Below, piece by piece: positions 25,030 to 33,162 of a DNA stretch of 64,000 bases (its first letter is position 1; every line of letters begins with the position of its first letter). The notes under the pieces were generated by a model. That model worked only from the letters and a program-made list of their open reading frames with translations. It was not told the origin of the DNA and did not search any database. The translations under genes and the position numbers were made by a program. The stretch spans positions 1-64,000 of the forward strand of contig MWCA01000016.1 of assembly GCA_002069785.1 (NCBI GenBank), read 5' to 3'. Source of the stretch: Lentisphaerae bacterium ADurb.Bin242. Lineage in GTDB: Bacteria; Verrucomicrobiota; Lentisphaeria; Victivallales; UBA1829.

Positions 25030-26367
25030 TTATGTCTTTTGCGGAATGACGATGTCAAGTTCGTTTTTGTGCTGCTGGTCGAGGTGGAACGTTTTCGTGA
25101 CGGTTTTGTTTCCGGCACTGACGGCAAGTTCATATTCTCCGTAGAACCCTTTGAACATGAGTTCGCCGGAGTCTCCGCTGTCGAGGGAGAGGTTGGTCCG
25201 CCAGGTCTTCCCGAAAAGCTCCTTGATTGCGAAGTAGGACGGTTTGGGCGTGAAGTCGTAGCGGACCAGTCCGCCGTGATAATAATTCTCCCCCGCGGTC
25301 ATGTCGCCCGGGACCGTGCCGTACGCGAAGCCGTCCACCAGGTTCCAGTAGAGGATCGCCTCCATGGCCGGATGGCTGAACCACATGCGGTAGATGTTCC
25401 GGAGGATTTCCGCCTGGATTTCCTCGTCTTCCGGCGTGCATCGGTAGGCGGGAATGGTCAGTTCGGTGATCTGGATGGGACGCCCGAGCTTCGCATAGCA
25501 GTCGAGCACGTCGAAAATGCGTTCCGGATCGTAATACTGCGCGGTCTCGGCGATCTCGTCCTCCGCCCGGTAGAACATGTGATACTGCATGCCGATGGAA
25601 TCGATGCGTGCGCCTCCGGCGAGGGCGCGTTCGATCTGCATGAAATACGGACTGCGGTTCCGGTAGAAGTGTTCATTGTTCCAGATGCGGCTGTGCGCTT
25701 CATTGATGATCAGCCGGTTGGTATGGAAATAGCGCCGGGCGGTTTCGAAGCTCCATTCCACGAAATCGGGTTCGTTGTAGAACGGAAACCGGTGGTTGTA
25801 TCCCCACCAGGTTTCATTGGTGACTTCCCAGTCGGGAATCCGGTGCGCATAGCGTTCGGCGAGCTCACGGAAACGCTTGTCGAGAAGGCGTTTTTCCCCG
25901 GCGATTTCCGGGGGAACCCATTTCGGCGCGAAGGAAGCGTAGTTGAGACAGTGCGCCTTGGGCTGAATTCCGTTCGCCTCGCAGTATTCGAGGCAGAGAT
26001 CGGGCGCGGGGCGGCGGTAGACTTTCGGGCTGTCCTTCGCGAAGCGGGGCTTGCCCGGTTCCGGCTCCAGATCGCTCCAGTAAAACGGGAGTGTCGCCAT
26101 ATTGAATGCTTCCGCGAAGAGTTTCTTGTAAGCTTCGTTCTGCTCCGGATGATTGAACTCATCGAGCATGAAAAGGTTTGCGCCATACTTGAAGTCGTGC
26201 GTCTTCTGCTTCACTTCCACATGGATGTTTTTTACCGGATTGCCGTCCGGAGCCGTGAAACGCAGCGTGGCGAATCCCTTGCGGTTCATTTCGATCCCGT
26301 GCTGAATCCGGTCCTCCATATAGGTCCGTTTTTTCTCGAAAGGCTCCAATACTTTCCTTCGGTCCAT
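25030..26367 (-). CDS. GH10-family xylanase-like hydrolase (second), 445 aa
   Basis: It has the same architecture as the GH10 protein at 22908-24242: a short beta domain, then a barrel with EVTNETW (Glu185, acid/base) and IQITELT (Glu302, nucleophile). No signal peptide is present. It starts four bases downstream of the GH13 stop and is followed by the RraA gene at 16 bases. Two divergent GH10 enzymes in one cytoplasmic operon suggest different linkages or chain lengths of the same imported oligosaccharide. Confidence 0.88.
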   Translation of the reverse strand: MDRRKVLEPFEKKRTYMEDRIQHGIEMNRKGFATLRFTAPDGNPVKNIHVEVKQKTHDFKYGANLFMLDEFNHPEQNEAYKKLFAEAFNMATLPFYWSDLEPEPGKPRFAKDSPKVYRRPAPDLCLEYCEANGIQPKAHCLNYASFAPKWVPPEIAGEKRLLDKRFRELAERYAHRIPDWEVTNETWWGYNHRFPFYNEPDFVEWSFETARRYFHTNRLIINEAHSRIWNNEHFYRNRSPYFMQIERALAGGARIDSIGMQYHMFYRAEDEIAETAQYYDPERIFDVLDCYAKLGRPIQITELTIPAYRCTPEDEEIQAEILRNIYRMWFSHPAMEAILYWNLVDGFAYGTVPGDMTAGENYYHGGLVRYDFTPKPSYFAIKELFGKTWRTNLSLDSGDSGELMFKGFYGEYELAVSAGNKTVTKTFHLDQQHKNELDIVIPQKT

Positions 26368-26370
26368 TTT

Positions 26371-27720
26371 TTACCTCTTGTGTTCTTTATCCCTGAAAAC
26401 CTGAATTCCCCCTTTTCGAATCACGATGAAACCGTTCGTTTCCAGAACAAAGCCATTTTCCTTTTTCTCGAATCCGCGTTCCAGAAGCACTTTGCCATCG
26501 TTGAATCCGGCAAAGTCGTCGCAATGTACAACCTGCTTTTCATTGCCGAGGTTGACGGCGCAGAAAACCGCCTCTTCTCCGGCGGAACGGACAATGGCGG
26601 CGACGCTTTCGCGCCGGTCGTGAGCGGCCCAGCGGGTTGTCCCGTAAAGAACCGCCTTTTCCGTGCGGTGGATTTCCGCCAGCCGATGGAGGAACGCCCT
26701 CCGCTCGGACGGGTCACGGCTTCGGTCGATCGTGAATTGGCCTTTCAACCCGAAAATGCTGTGCCGGGAAGTGTCCTTGTATTCGCACCCGTTGTAAAGG
26801 AAAGGCACGCCGTCGATGCAATAGCACAGCACAAGGGCGGCTTCGTATTTGGCGGAGCTGATCTTTTCGACCCGGTTGTAATACATATCGTTGGCGGTGT
26901 CGTGGTGTTCGATGCAGCGGAGACTCATTCCGTTTTCGGCGGCGGCGTGCTCGTCCTTCCAGACCATTTCCAGCACATGCGCGGGCAGTCCGAAGGCGAA
27001 GAGGTCGCGGAGGGTATACATGACCCACCATTGGGAATAATTGACGTCGAAGGCTTCCAGCTGGTCTTCGGGACGATATTTGAGTTCGTGTTCGTTGAGC
27101 ATCAGGAAGTCGGGACGGAATTTCCTGATTCTCCGGACGCCCTCGAGCCAGAAGTCCAGAGGGACGGCCCCGCCGACGTCGCAGCGGTAGGCGTCGATTC
27201 CGCATTCCGTGACGAAATAGAGCATGTTTTTCCAGAGATATTCCCGGAGTTCCGGCACATCGAAGTCGATGGTGCAGAAATGATACCCGTTTAGCAGCGG
27301 TTTGCCGTCCGCACCGTGCTTGACGAACTGCGGGAACCGTTTGCCGAAGGTCGGACCCGCGTGCATGTAGACCAGATCCATCATCACTTTCAGGTCCAGC
27401 TCGTGCGCCTTATTCACGAACGCCTTGAAGTCGTCCAGCGTCCCGTATTCCGGATCGACCTTGAAATAGTCCATCGGACGGTACGGATTGCGCGGATTCA
27501 CGCAGCCGGAACGCCGCTGCCGATCGCTCCAGTATTCATACGTCGGGTCGTCGTCCGCTTCCACGAACGGACACAGATACACGATGTCCGCGCCGGTCTC
27601 CGTGACATCCGGAAGATATTTTTCGGCGGCGGCAATCGTCCCCTCTTTCGTGAAGACGCGGAGATTGATCTGATAGATCACCGCTTTGCGGACCGCGTCC
27701 GAAGTTTCCTTGACTCTCAT
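26371..27720 (-). CDS. GH13 alpha-amylase-family protein, intracellular, 449 aa
   Basis: The conserved regions are present: DLVYMH (115-120, region I, with Met in place of the usual Asn), GIDAYRCD (Asp181, nucleophile), LMLNE (Glu210, acid/base) and EHHD (Asp274). A TIM barrel and a C-terminal beta domain give a normal small GH13 of about 450 residues. No signal peptide is seen. It probably acts on an alpha-glucoside or alpha-linked oligosaccharide in the cytoplasm. It lies in the IclR-led operon 18 bases after the dehydratase gene. Confidence 0.88.
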   Translation of the reverse strand: MRVKETSDAVRKAVIYQINLRVFTKEGTIAAAEKYLPDVTETGADIVYLCPFVEADDDPTYEYWSDRQRRSGCVNPRNPYRPMDYFKVDPEYGTLDDFKAFVNKAHELDLKVMMDLVYMHAGPTFGKRFPQFVKHGADGKPLLNGYHFCTIDFDVPELREYLWKNMLYFVTECGIDAYRCDVGGAVPLDFWLEGVRRIRKFRPDFLMLNEHELKYRPEDQLEAFDVNYSQWWVMYTLRDLFAFGLPAHVLEMVWKDEHAAAENGMSLRCIEHHDTANDMYYNRVEKISSAKYEAALVLCYCIDGVPFLYNGCEYKDTSRHSIFGLKGQFTIDRSRDPSERRAFLHRLAEIHRTEKAVLYGTTRWAAHDRRESVAAIVRSAGEEAVFCAVNLGNEKQVVHCDDFAGFNDGKVLLERGFEKKENGFVLETNGFIVIRKGGIQVFRDKEHKR

Positions 27721-27738
27721 GAAAATTCTTCTCCCGGC

Positions 27739-29055
27739 TTACGACCACTGGCGGTCGTTCGCCCATTCCTTGTCCCATTGTTCCGTGGATTCCCAGGCAA
27801 CCGGGAAATCCTTGTGGAGTTTCTTTGCGATCAGTTCTTCATTGAGTTCGTCGATGCCGAGGCCCGGCCTGTCCGGAACCCGGATGTAACCGTTTTCGAT
27901 TTTCAGCGCGGGCTTGACCAGGTCCGCCCACCACGGGACGTCCACGGAATGGACCTCCAGCGCCATGAAGTTCCGCGTGGCCGCCGCCGCGTGGACCGCC
28001 GCCATGCACGCGACCGGGCTTTCCGCCATGTGGATGGACATCTGGACTCCGTATTCCTCGGCCAGGTCGCCGATCTTTTTGGTTTCCAGAATGCCGCCCG
28101 CGGTCAGGACGTCCGGGTGGACCACGGCGAGCGCGCCGGACCGGAAGAGCGGCAGGAAAGATTCCTTTAAATACATGTCCTCGCCGGTGCCAACCGGGAC
28201 GGTCGTGGAGTTCGTCAGGCGCACATACTGGTCCGTCATCTGCCAGGGAACCGGGTCTTCCATCCACGCGAGGTTGAATTTCTCGAGGCGTTTCGCCAGC
28301 TTGATGCAGTCTTCCACGGGGATGTGCCCGAGATGGTCGATCGCAATCGGAATCTCATATCCGGTGACGGCGCGGCAGTCGGCCATGTATTTTTCCAGAT
28401 AGTCCAGCCCCTTTTCCGTGATGTGGATTCCGGTGAAGGGATGGGCCGTGTTGAAGAGGTCGTAGGCTTCGCCGCGCATGGCGCGCGGATCGATGGAGCC
28501 GTGCGGCGTGGAGAAGACCATTTTTTTGTATTCGCGCATTTTTTCGAGGAATCCGAGCGGGGCGCTCAACGCGCCGGGGACATTCATCAGCAGTTCGATG
28601 CCGAGGTCCATTTTGAGGTAGGTGTAGCCCTGGGCCATGCGTTCCTTGAGCGCCTTGCCCATGTCGCGCCCGCCGCCCTCGGAATCGGTGTCGCAATAGA
28701 TGCGGACGCGGTCGCGGAACTTGCCTCCGAGCATCTGCCACACCGGGACGCCCCACGCCTTTCCGGCGATGTCCCACAGGGCGACTTCGATCCCGCAGAC
28801 GCCTCCGGCCTGCCGGGAATTTCCGCCGAACTGTTTGATGCGGCGGAAGAGCTTTTCGACGTTACAGGGATTTTCGCCCAGGATGCGGCTCTTGAGCATG
28901 GCCGCGTACGTCCGGCTGGAGGCGTCGCGGACCTCGCCGTAGCCCACGATTCCCTGATTGGTATAAATTTTGAGAAGGGTGCAGCGTTTGGGTGCTCCGT
29001 CGATGTCGGCGAAACGCATGTCGGTGATTTTCAGCGTGGACGGATCGATTTTCAT
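27739..29055 (-). CDS. Enolase-superfamily (mandelate racemase/muconate lactonizing type) dehydratase, 438 aa
   Basis: It has the capping domain (1-120) and barrel of the enolase superfamily. Metal ligands Asp240 (AIDHLGH), Glu266 (MEDPV) and Glu292 (GTGED), and the base His342 (SIHMAESP), fit the acid-sugar dehydratase branch; a Lys148 sits on the second strand. Such enzymes dehydrate aldonates or uronates to 2-keto-3-deoxy acids, which an RraA-type or other aldolase then splits. The ATG overlaps the IclR stop (ATGA), so translation is coupled. The open frame extends upstream to 29343 but that part overlaps IclR and is not coding. Confidence 0.9.
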   Translation of the reverse strand: MKIDPSTLKITDMRFADIDGAPKRCTLLKIYTNQGIVGYGEVRDASSRTYAAMLKSRILGENPCNVEKLFRRIKQFGGNSRQAGGVCGIEVALWDIAGKAWGVPVWQMLGGKFRDRVRIYCDTDSEGGGRDMGKALKERMAQGYTYLKMDLGIELLMNVPGALSAPLGFLEKMREYKKMVFSTPHGSIDPRAMRGEAYDLFNTAHPFTGIHITEKGLDYLEKYMADCRAVTGYEIPIAIDHLGHIPVEDCIKLAKRLEKFNLAWMEDPVPWQMTDQYVRLTNSTTVPVGTGEDMYLKESFLPLFRSGALAVVHPDVLTAGGILETKKIGDLAEEYGVQMSIHMAESPVACMAAVHAAAATRNFMALEVHSVDVPWWADLVKPALKIENGYIRVPDRPGLGIDELNEELIAKKLHKDFPVAWESTEQWDKEWANDRQWS

Positions 29056-29810
29056 AGGGTTGTCTCCTGGTTGGATGATTCGCCGGATTGGCATTCCTCG
29101 ATGGCGTTCCGGAGGATGTTCGCGAGTTTTTCCGCTTTCGGACCGGCGAAATCCTCCGCGCTTCCGATGACGGTCAGGGCCGCGTCGGCCGTACGGCCGT
29201 CTTCTCCGTAAAGGGGTACGGACATCGCCGCGATGTTCCAGCGGTTTTTCCGCAGATTCAGCGCATATCCTTTTTCCCGGATTTCCGCAACTCCTTTGAA
29301 AAGAAGTTTCGGATCCTTCTTCTCCGGAATGTCCGCGTCGCATTCCTTCACCAGGTTGCGGAGAGTTTCATCGGTTTCCGTGCAAAGCAGGGCCGCCCCG
29401 ACGGAACCTTCGATCAGCGGGAAAGTGGAACCCGTCTGGCCGGTCAGGGCGACCGGTCCGGGCGGTTCGGCGCGGAAAAGGGTCAGCTGTTCATGGTCGC
29501 GCCGGATCGAAAGTTTGCAGGCCATCCGATGCTCCCGGGAAATGCGCGATACGATTTTCTTCGCGTGTTCGAGCCGTTCCATTTCCGAGCGGAAACGGGT
29601 CAGAAGCGGAAGCAGTCCGTTGGAGAGGGCGTAATTGCCGTCCTCGTCCTTGCGGACCCAGTCGTGTCCGCGCAGGGTGCTGAGAATCCGGTAGGTGGTG
29701 CTCATGGTGATTTTCAGTTCCCGGCTGAGTTCCGCCTGGGAGTATTTTTTTCGGGACAGCGCCTGAAGCAGAAGCAGTGTCTTTTCAACGGCCGGGATTT
29801 TATTGTTCAT
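29052..29810 (-). CDS. IclR-family transcriptional regulator, 252 aa
   Basis: The start at 29810 (MNNKIPAVEK) has AAGGA ten bases upstream and matches the IclR N-terminus. The winged helix spans 1-65 (YSQAELSRELKITMSTTYRIL), and the GAF-like effector domain spans 75-250 (SVGAALLC, GYALNLRKN). It heads a seven-gene operon ending at 22140, with gaps of 3-18 bases and one overlap. Two nearly identical palindromes lie just upstream, so it is probably autoregulated. The effector may be a sugar acid or its keto derivative. Confidence 0.92.
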   Translation of the reverse strand: MNNKIPAVEKTLLLLQALSRKKYSQAELSRELKITMSTTYRILSTLRGHDWVRKDEDGNYALSNGLLPLLTRFRSEMERLEHAKKIVSRISREHRMACKLSIRRDHEQLTLFRAEPPGPVALTGQTGSTFPLIEGSVGAALLCTETDETLRNLVKECDADIPEKKDPKLLFKGVAEIREKGYALNLRKNRWNIAAMSVPLYGEDGRTADAALTVIGSAEDFAGPKAEKLANILRNAIEECQSGESSNQETTL

Positions 29811-29838
29811 ATTTGAACATTCCTTTTTCATATATGAA
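29805..29838. promoter_or_regulatory. Twin palindromic operators at the IclR operon start
   Basis: GTTCATATTTGAAC (29805-29818) and TTCATATATGAA (29827-29838) share the core TTCATAT-A/T-TGAA. The cores start 21 bases apart, two helical turns, and lie at and just after the predicted transcription start. This is the arrangement expected for cooperative repression by a dimeric regulator. Assignment to the IclR protein is inference from position. Confidence 0.6.
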
Positions 29839-29844
29839 TAATTA

Positions 29845-29873
29845 AAAATATCTCCTCGTCTCCGGTTTGTCAA
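29845..29873 (-). promoter_or_regulatory. Promoter of the seven-gene IclR operon
   Basis: On the minus strand TTGACA (29873-29868) and TATTTT (29850-29845) are separated by 17 bases. The start of transcription falls near 29838, directly on the first palindrome. Confidence 0.65.
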
Positions 29874-29896
29874 ACGGGGAAATAAAAAAAACAATA

Positions 29897-30775
29897 TTAT
29901 TTCATCGTTTCGTGTGTAAAATGGGTCAGATAACTGCGGTAATATCCGGGAGAAACAAGAAAGCGTTTTCGAAAAACCCGAATGAAATAACTTTCGCTTG
30001 TGAACCCACAGGAAATTGCGATCTCTTTAATTGACATGCGCTGGTTCGTTAGAAGGCGTATTGCATAATCCAATCGTAATTCGGTCAAATATTCAACGAC
30101 CCCTCTGCCGGTTTTTGTCCGCATCAACCGTGAAAGATGCGCCGGATGAATTTTTATGGCGGCGGCAATCTTGTTGCGGTCGAGAGATGATGTAAAATTG
30201 GCATCCATGAATTCTTGAACACACTCCCATGTGTAATTTTTGAGGTCGGACGAACAGTTCGAATCGTTTTCAAGCATTTGTTCAGTCAAAATGAGAAAAG
30301 CCTTGAAAAGCAGAATTGTTGCGGGGAGGGATGCATTTTCCACAAGCAGGGCTGACATTGTGTGAAAAAGCGCGGGAATAGGAGCAGCGGAAGTATGAAA
30401 GAAAAAAGAATCAGGTTCTTCATTCGGCTGGAGCCCCCCGTTGTGATAGGAAATGGTCAATACCCGCAAATAACCGTTCCGAAGGACAATGGAGAGCATG
30501 GAATGGGGAGTATCCCATAGTTCTTCGCACCATACATCGGCATTGCAGACCAGAGCTTCGCCTGGATTGAATTCGCCTTCGATTACATGCCCTTTGCTTG
30601 CAAACCGGATTCGCTTCATGCCTTCCAGCGGGATTATAATTCTAGGAAATCCGAGCGCAAGATTCCGGACTTCCCGCGGTGGAGCAGGTGATTTTTCGCC
30701 AATACGGAAATTCCGCCACTTCAAATGGAGAGCACGGTGTATGGCAAAAAGAACTTTTTCCCGTTTGATTTTCAT
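29897..30775 (-). CDS. AraC-family transcriptional regulator, 292 aa
   Basis: An N-terminal cupin-type domain (GEFNPGEALVCN near 68-79) is followed by the C-terminal AraC double helix-turn-helix at 190-285 (IAAAIKIHPAHLSRLM, MSIKEIAISCGFTSESYFIRVFRK, SPGYYR). No strong ribosome site is seen before the ATG. It is divergent from the sialidase-like gene at 30931 and probably controls that gene and the pseudopilin downstream of it. A palindromic site lies between the two. Confidence 0.9.
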   Translation of the reverse strand: MKIKREKVLFAIHRALHLKWRNFRIGEKSPAPPREVRNLALGFPRIIIPLEGMKRIRFASKGHVIEGEFNPGEALVCNADVWCEELWDTPHSMLSIVLRNGYLRVLTISYHNGGLQPNEEPDSFFFHTSAAPIPALFHTMSALLVENASLPATILLFKAFLILTEQMLENDSNCSSDLKNYTWECVQEFMDANFTSSLDRNKIAAAIKIHPAHLSRLMRTKTGRGVVEYLTELRLDYAIRLLTNQRMSIKEIAISCGFTSESYFIRVFRKRFLVSPGYYRSYLTHFTHETMK

Positions 30776-30832
30776 ATTTTTACTATACTCTCCATGAAAA
30801 GAAAATTCAAGTCTCTCAATTTGTTAAAAAAG

Positions 30833-30862
30833 TGCAATGAATGCTATTCCGTTATCATTGCA
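30833..30862. promoter_or_regulatory. Inverted repeat between the AraC and sialidase-like genes
   Basis: TGCAATGA (30833-30840) and TCATTGCA (30855-30862) are perfect complements 14 bases apart. The right arm overlaps the -35 element of the sialidase promoter, a position suited to a regulator site. Confidence 0.45.
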
Positions 30863-30885
30863 AACAGGAACGTTTCTACTATATT
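30858..30885 (+). promoter_or_regulatory. Probable promoter of the sialidase-like gene
   Basis: TTGCAA (30858-30863), a 16-base spacer and TATATT (30880-30885). A second TATAAT at 30906-30911 lacks a good -35. Confidence 0.4.
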
Positions 30886-30930
30886 ATTTCCAGAACCAGA
30901 AATGTTATAATTTTGAACAGGGAACTGAAA

Positions 30931-32049
30931 ATGATAGTAGAAAAATTCCCAATCGTTCGCGATCCGGAATGGTATGAGGCCTGGCCCGATTTGACGCAGG
31001 CAGCCGATGGACGTCTGATCTGCGTCTTCAGTGAATGTCTCCATCACGACGACCGGTCTTATACGCGGATCATGATGACATCGTCCTTCGATGGAGGGCG
31101 TTCGTGGAGCCCCAGAACTCCGCTGACAGAAAGCACTGCCGGCAAGGATTACTTTTACAATTGTGCGAGAATTTCACGGTTGCGCTCAGGAATGCTCGCC
31201 ATCACTGTGGATCAGATTCCGCTTGCAACATGGGAAACCGATCTTGACAAAGCTGAAGTTCTGATTTTCTATTCCTACGACAATGGGGAGACGTGGAGCA
31301 AACCAAGCGCAACTCCGCTTCACGGCATTGTGCCGGAAAGGCTGACAGAATTGCCGTCCGGACGTCTTCTTCTTGCAGCACACCGCACGTATGGTGATAA
31401 ACTCACGGTATTTTTGCGGCATTCTGATGACGGCGGCATGCACTGGAGTGATGAGCGGATTCTTGCCGCGGACCCGGAACTGAATCTTTGTGAAGCCTCG
31501 CTGCTGCCGTTGGGCGGCGGCGAGGTAGTCGCGTTTCTACGGGAAAACAGTCTGCGCGGACTGGATTGTTTCAAATGCATTTCCCGCGACAACGGGGAGA
31601 CATGGAGCAGACCGGAAGCGTTTCCCCTGTCGTGCTGTCACCGTCCGACTGCCGGATTCCTGCGGGACGGACGGATTTTCTTCACCTATCGGTTCTGTCC
31701 GGGGACGGACACCCAGAGCTTTTTCGGAGCATTGGCCGACCGGGAGTCGGTGCTTGCGGAGCACCGGGAAGATGTGAAAATCCGGGTGATCCCGATTGAC
31801 TACGACAGAGCGAAGCGTCAGGATACAGGCTATTCGGGCTGGGCCGAACTGGAGGACGGAAAAGTCTGCATTGTCAACTATATTGTGGACGACCTGCTGG
31901 ATCGCGGTCAGATTCGCGGGTATTTTCTGAGTCTGAACGAGGTGGTTCGTTATCCGGAATCCAGAACCGATGGAAACACGCCAGATTTGGATAAAAAACC
32001 GAATAAAACACGAGAGGAAAAAAATGAGAAAGAATCCAAAACGGAATAA
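30931..32049 (+). CDS. Sialidase-like six-bladed propeller protein (BNR/Asp-box), 372 aa
   Basis: The start at 30931 follows AGGGA; the open frame upstream lacks homology. Four Asp-box repeats (S-x-D-x-G-x-x-W) are visible: SSFDGGRSW (51-59), YSYDNGETW (114-122), a variant HSDDGGMHW (164-172) and ISRDNGETW (217-225). This is the sialidase fold. The RIP arginine motif of true sialidases is not seen near the N-terminus, so it may cleave another sugar or only bind. No signal peptide. The broken sialate O-acetylesterase at 38371 is the only other hint of sialic acid use. The 3' end overlaps the pseudopilin gene by 26 bases. Confidence 0.82.
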   Translation: MIVEKFPIVRDPEWYEAWPDLTQAADGRLICVFSECLHHDDRSYTRIMMTSSFDGGRSWSPRTPLTESTAGKDYFYNCARISRLRSGMLAITVDQIPLATWETDLDKAEVLIFYSYDNGETWSKPSATPLHGIVPERLTELPSGRLLLAAHRTYGDKLTVFLRHSDDGGMHWSDERILAADPELNLCEASLLPLGGGEVVAFLRENSLRGLDCFKCISRDNGETWSRPEAFPLSCCHRPTAGFLRDGRIFFTYRFCPGTDTQSFFGALADRESVLAEHREDVKIRVIPIDYDRAKRQDTGYSGWAELEDGKVCIVNYIVDDLLDRGQIRGYFLSLNEVVRYPESRTDGNTPDLDKKPNKTREEKNEKESKTE

Positions 32050-32890
32050 CGGACGAGAGAGAACTTTAGACTCTGCTCACACTATTGAATTAAGAAAAAT
32101 GAAAATAATTTACTTACAATTTACACTTGTAGAGCTTCTTGTTGTTATATCGATCATCGCTATTCTTGCTGGTATGCTTCTGCCCGCTCTGAACAAAGCA
32201 CAGAGCGTTGCCAAGGGGATTTCATGTCTCAATAACTTCGGCAGTGTTGGTAAAGCAGGAGCAATGTACTCCGATGACAACATGGGGTTTATTACTCCGC
32301 TTTACAATGCCCCAACATTGAGCGAATGTTCATTAACGTGTTATTACGAGCGGGCCGAGAAGGGCATGCTGGCACCTTACCTGAGGACTAACGGAAAAAG
32401 CGTCATCGGAGGTTGGTTACTCGACGATGAGGGAAAATGGACAGCCAGCCCGTTTGCGTGTCCTTCCGTAAATCCGCAGGAGAGAGCCGTTCGCCTCAAG
32501 AAAATTTCTGGGTATCTGTTTGGCTTTGCGTTCAGTTACCGTGCCTCTGCGGTTCCGGGAAATTCTTCGATCCCGGTAGTGAAAATGAATAATGTAAAAC
32601 ATCCGTCGCGCAGTTCCTATGTGATGGAGGGCAGCAATATGAGGGCCCTATACACTTATAGTAGCGGTCTGGCGTGCGCTTATCCGGTGTTTTCGCACGG
32701 CAGTGGTGGAATGCCTTTCTATGGGCAGGATATTTTCATTCCGGGTAACGGATCAATGAATGTTGCATTCCTTGATTTTCATGTTTCCTCAGTCAATTCC
32801 AAACGGATTCCCATCGACGGATATCAGAACACAGGAAGTCTGATTTATTCTTATTTCTGGTTTCCGCTGAACGGCGACAAAGACTGGTAA
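32024..32890 (+). CDS. Pseudopilin-like protein (prepilin N-terminus), 288 aa
   Basis: The start at 32024 has GAGAGG seven bases upstream and gives a 26-residue leader before [20 protein letters not shown], the pilin signature. As in the protein at 18493-19257, the Gly before Phe is missing (Gln here). The C-terminal globular domain ends with [13 protein letters not shown], in which the His and Gly of the usual H-x9-DG motif are lost. It lies between the sialidase-like gene and, after a hairpin-rich element, a DUF4838 gene. Possible role: a surface scaffold or secretion adaptor; no pilus machinery is in the window. Confidence 0.85.
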   Translation: MRKNPKRNNGRERTLDSAHTIELRKMKIIYLQFTLVELLVVISIIAILAGMLLPALNKAQSVAKGISCLNNFGSVGKAGAMYSDDNMGFITPLYNAPTLSECSLTCYYERAEKGMLAPYLRTNGKSVIGGWLLDDEGKWTASPFACPSVNPQERAVRLKKISGYLFGFAFSYRASAVPGNSSIPVVKMNNVKHPSRSSYVMEGSNMRALYTYSSGLACAYPVFSHGSGGMPFYGQDIFIPGNGSMNVAFLDFHVSSVNSKRIPIDGYQNTGSLIYSYFWFPLNGDKDW

Positions 32891-32911
32891 GTTTTAATGC
32901 GTCTTAGAAAT

Positions 32912-33137
32912 CCACGTCCTCTGGGCGTGGTCAGAGACCATCAGGGTTTGCCTGAAGGTTCTTGAGAACCATTTGAAATTACGAGAGGCCTTGAACTCAC
33001 TTTTCTTACTCAATAACCATTGAATTTCAAGCATGTTTTTCAACTCATCATATCCTGCCGTAGAATGGCATTGGCGATTGAACCATTATCGCTCCCCTAT
33101 GGGGAGCTCAAGGCAAAGCCCCGTCCTCTGGGCGGGG
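32912..33137. mobile_element. Hairpin-rich element resembling IS200/IS605 ends (remnant or MITE)
   Basis: Two hairpins with the identical 9-base loop TCCTCTGGG bracket this 226-bp stretch: CCACG/CGTGG at 32912-32930 and CCCCG/CGGGG at 33119-33137. Between them are TCAGG/CCTGA (32941-32955), GGTTCT/AGAACC (32957-32970) and GCTCCCC/GGGGAGC (33091-33107). The right hairpin, in context AAAGCCCCGTCC-GGGCGGGGATTTTTAC, looks like right ends of IS200/IS605-family elements, which transpose as single strands through subterminal hairpins. No transposase frame remains. It separates the pseudopilin gene from its DUF4838 neighbour. Confidence 0.5.
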
Positions 33138-33162
33138 ATTTTTACTATAGAAAGAGGGTATT

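Noticed and set aside
32417..32602. Minus-strand frame inside the second pseudopilin gene
   Set aside because: Fully contained shadow of a gene with a clear signature on the other strand.
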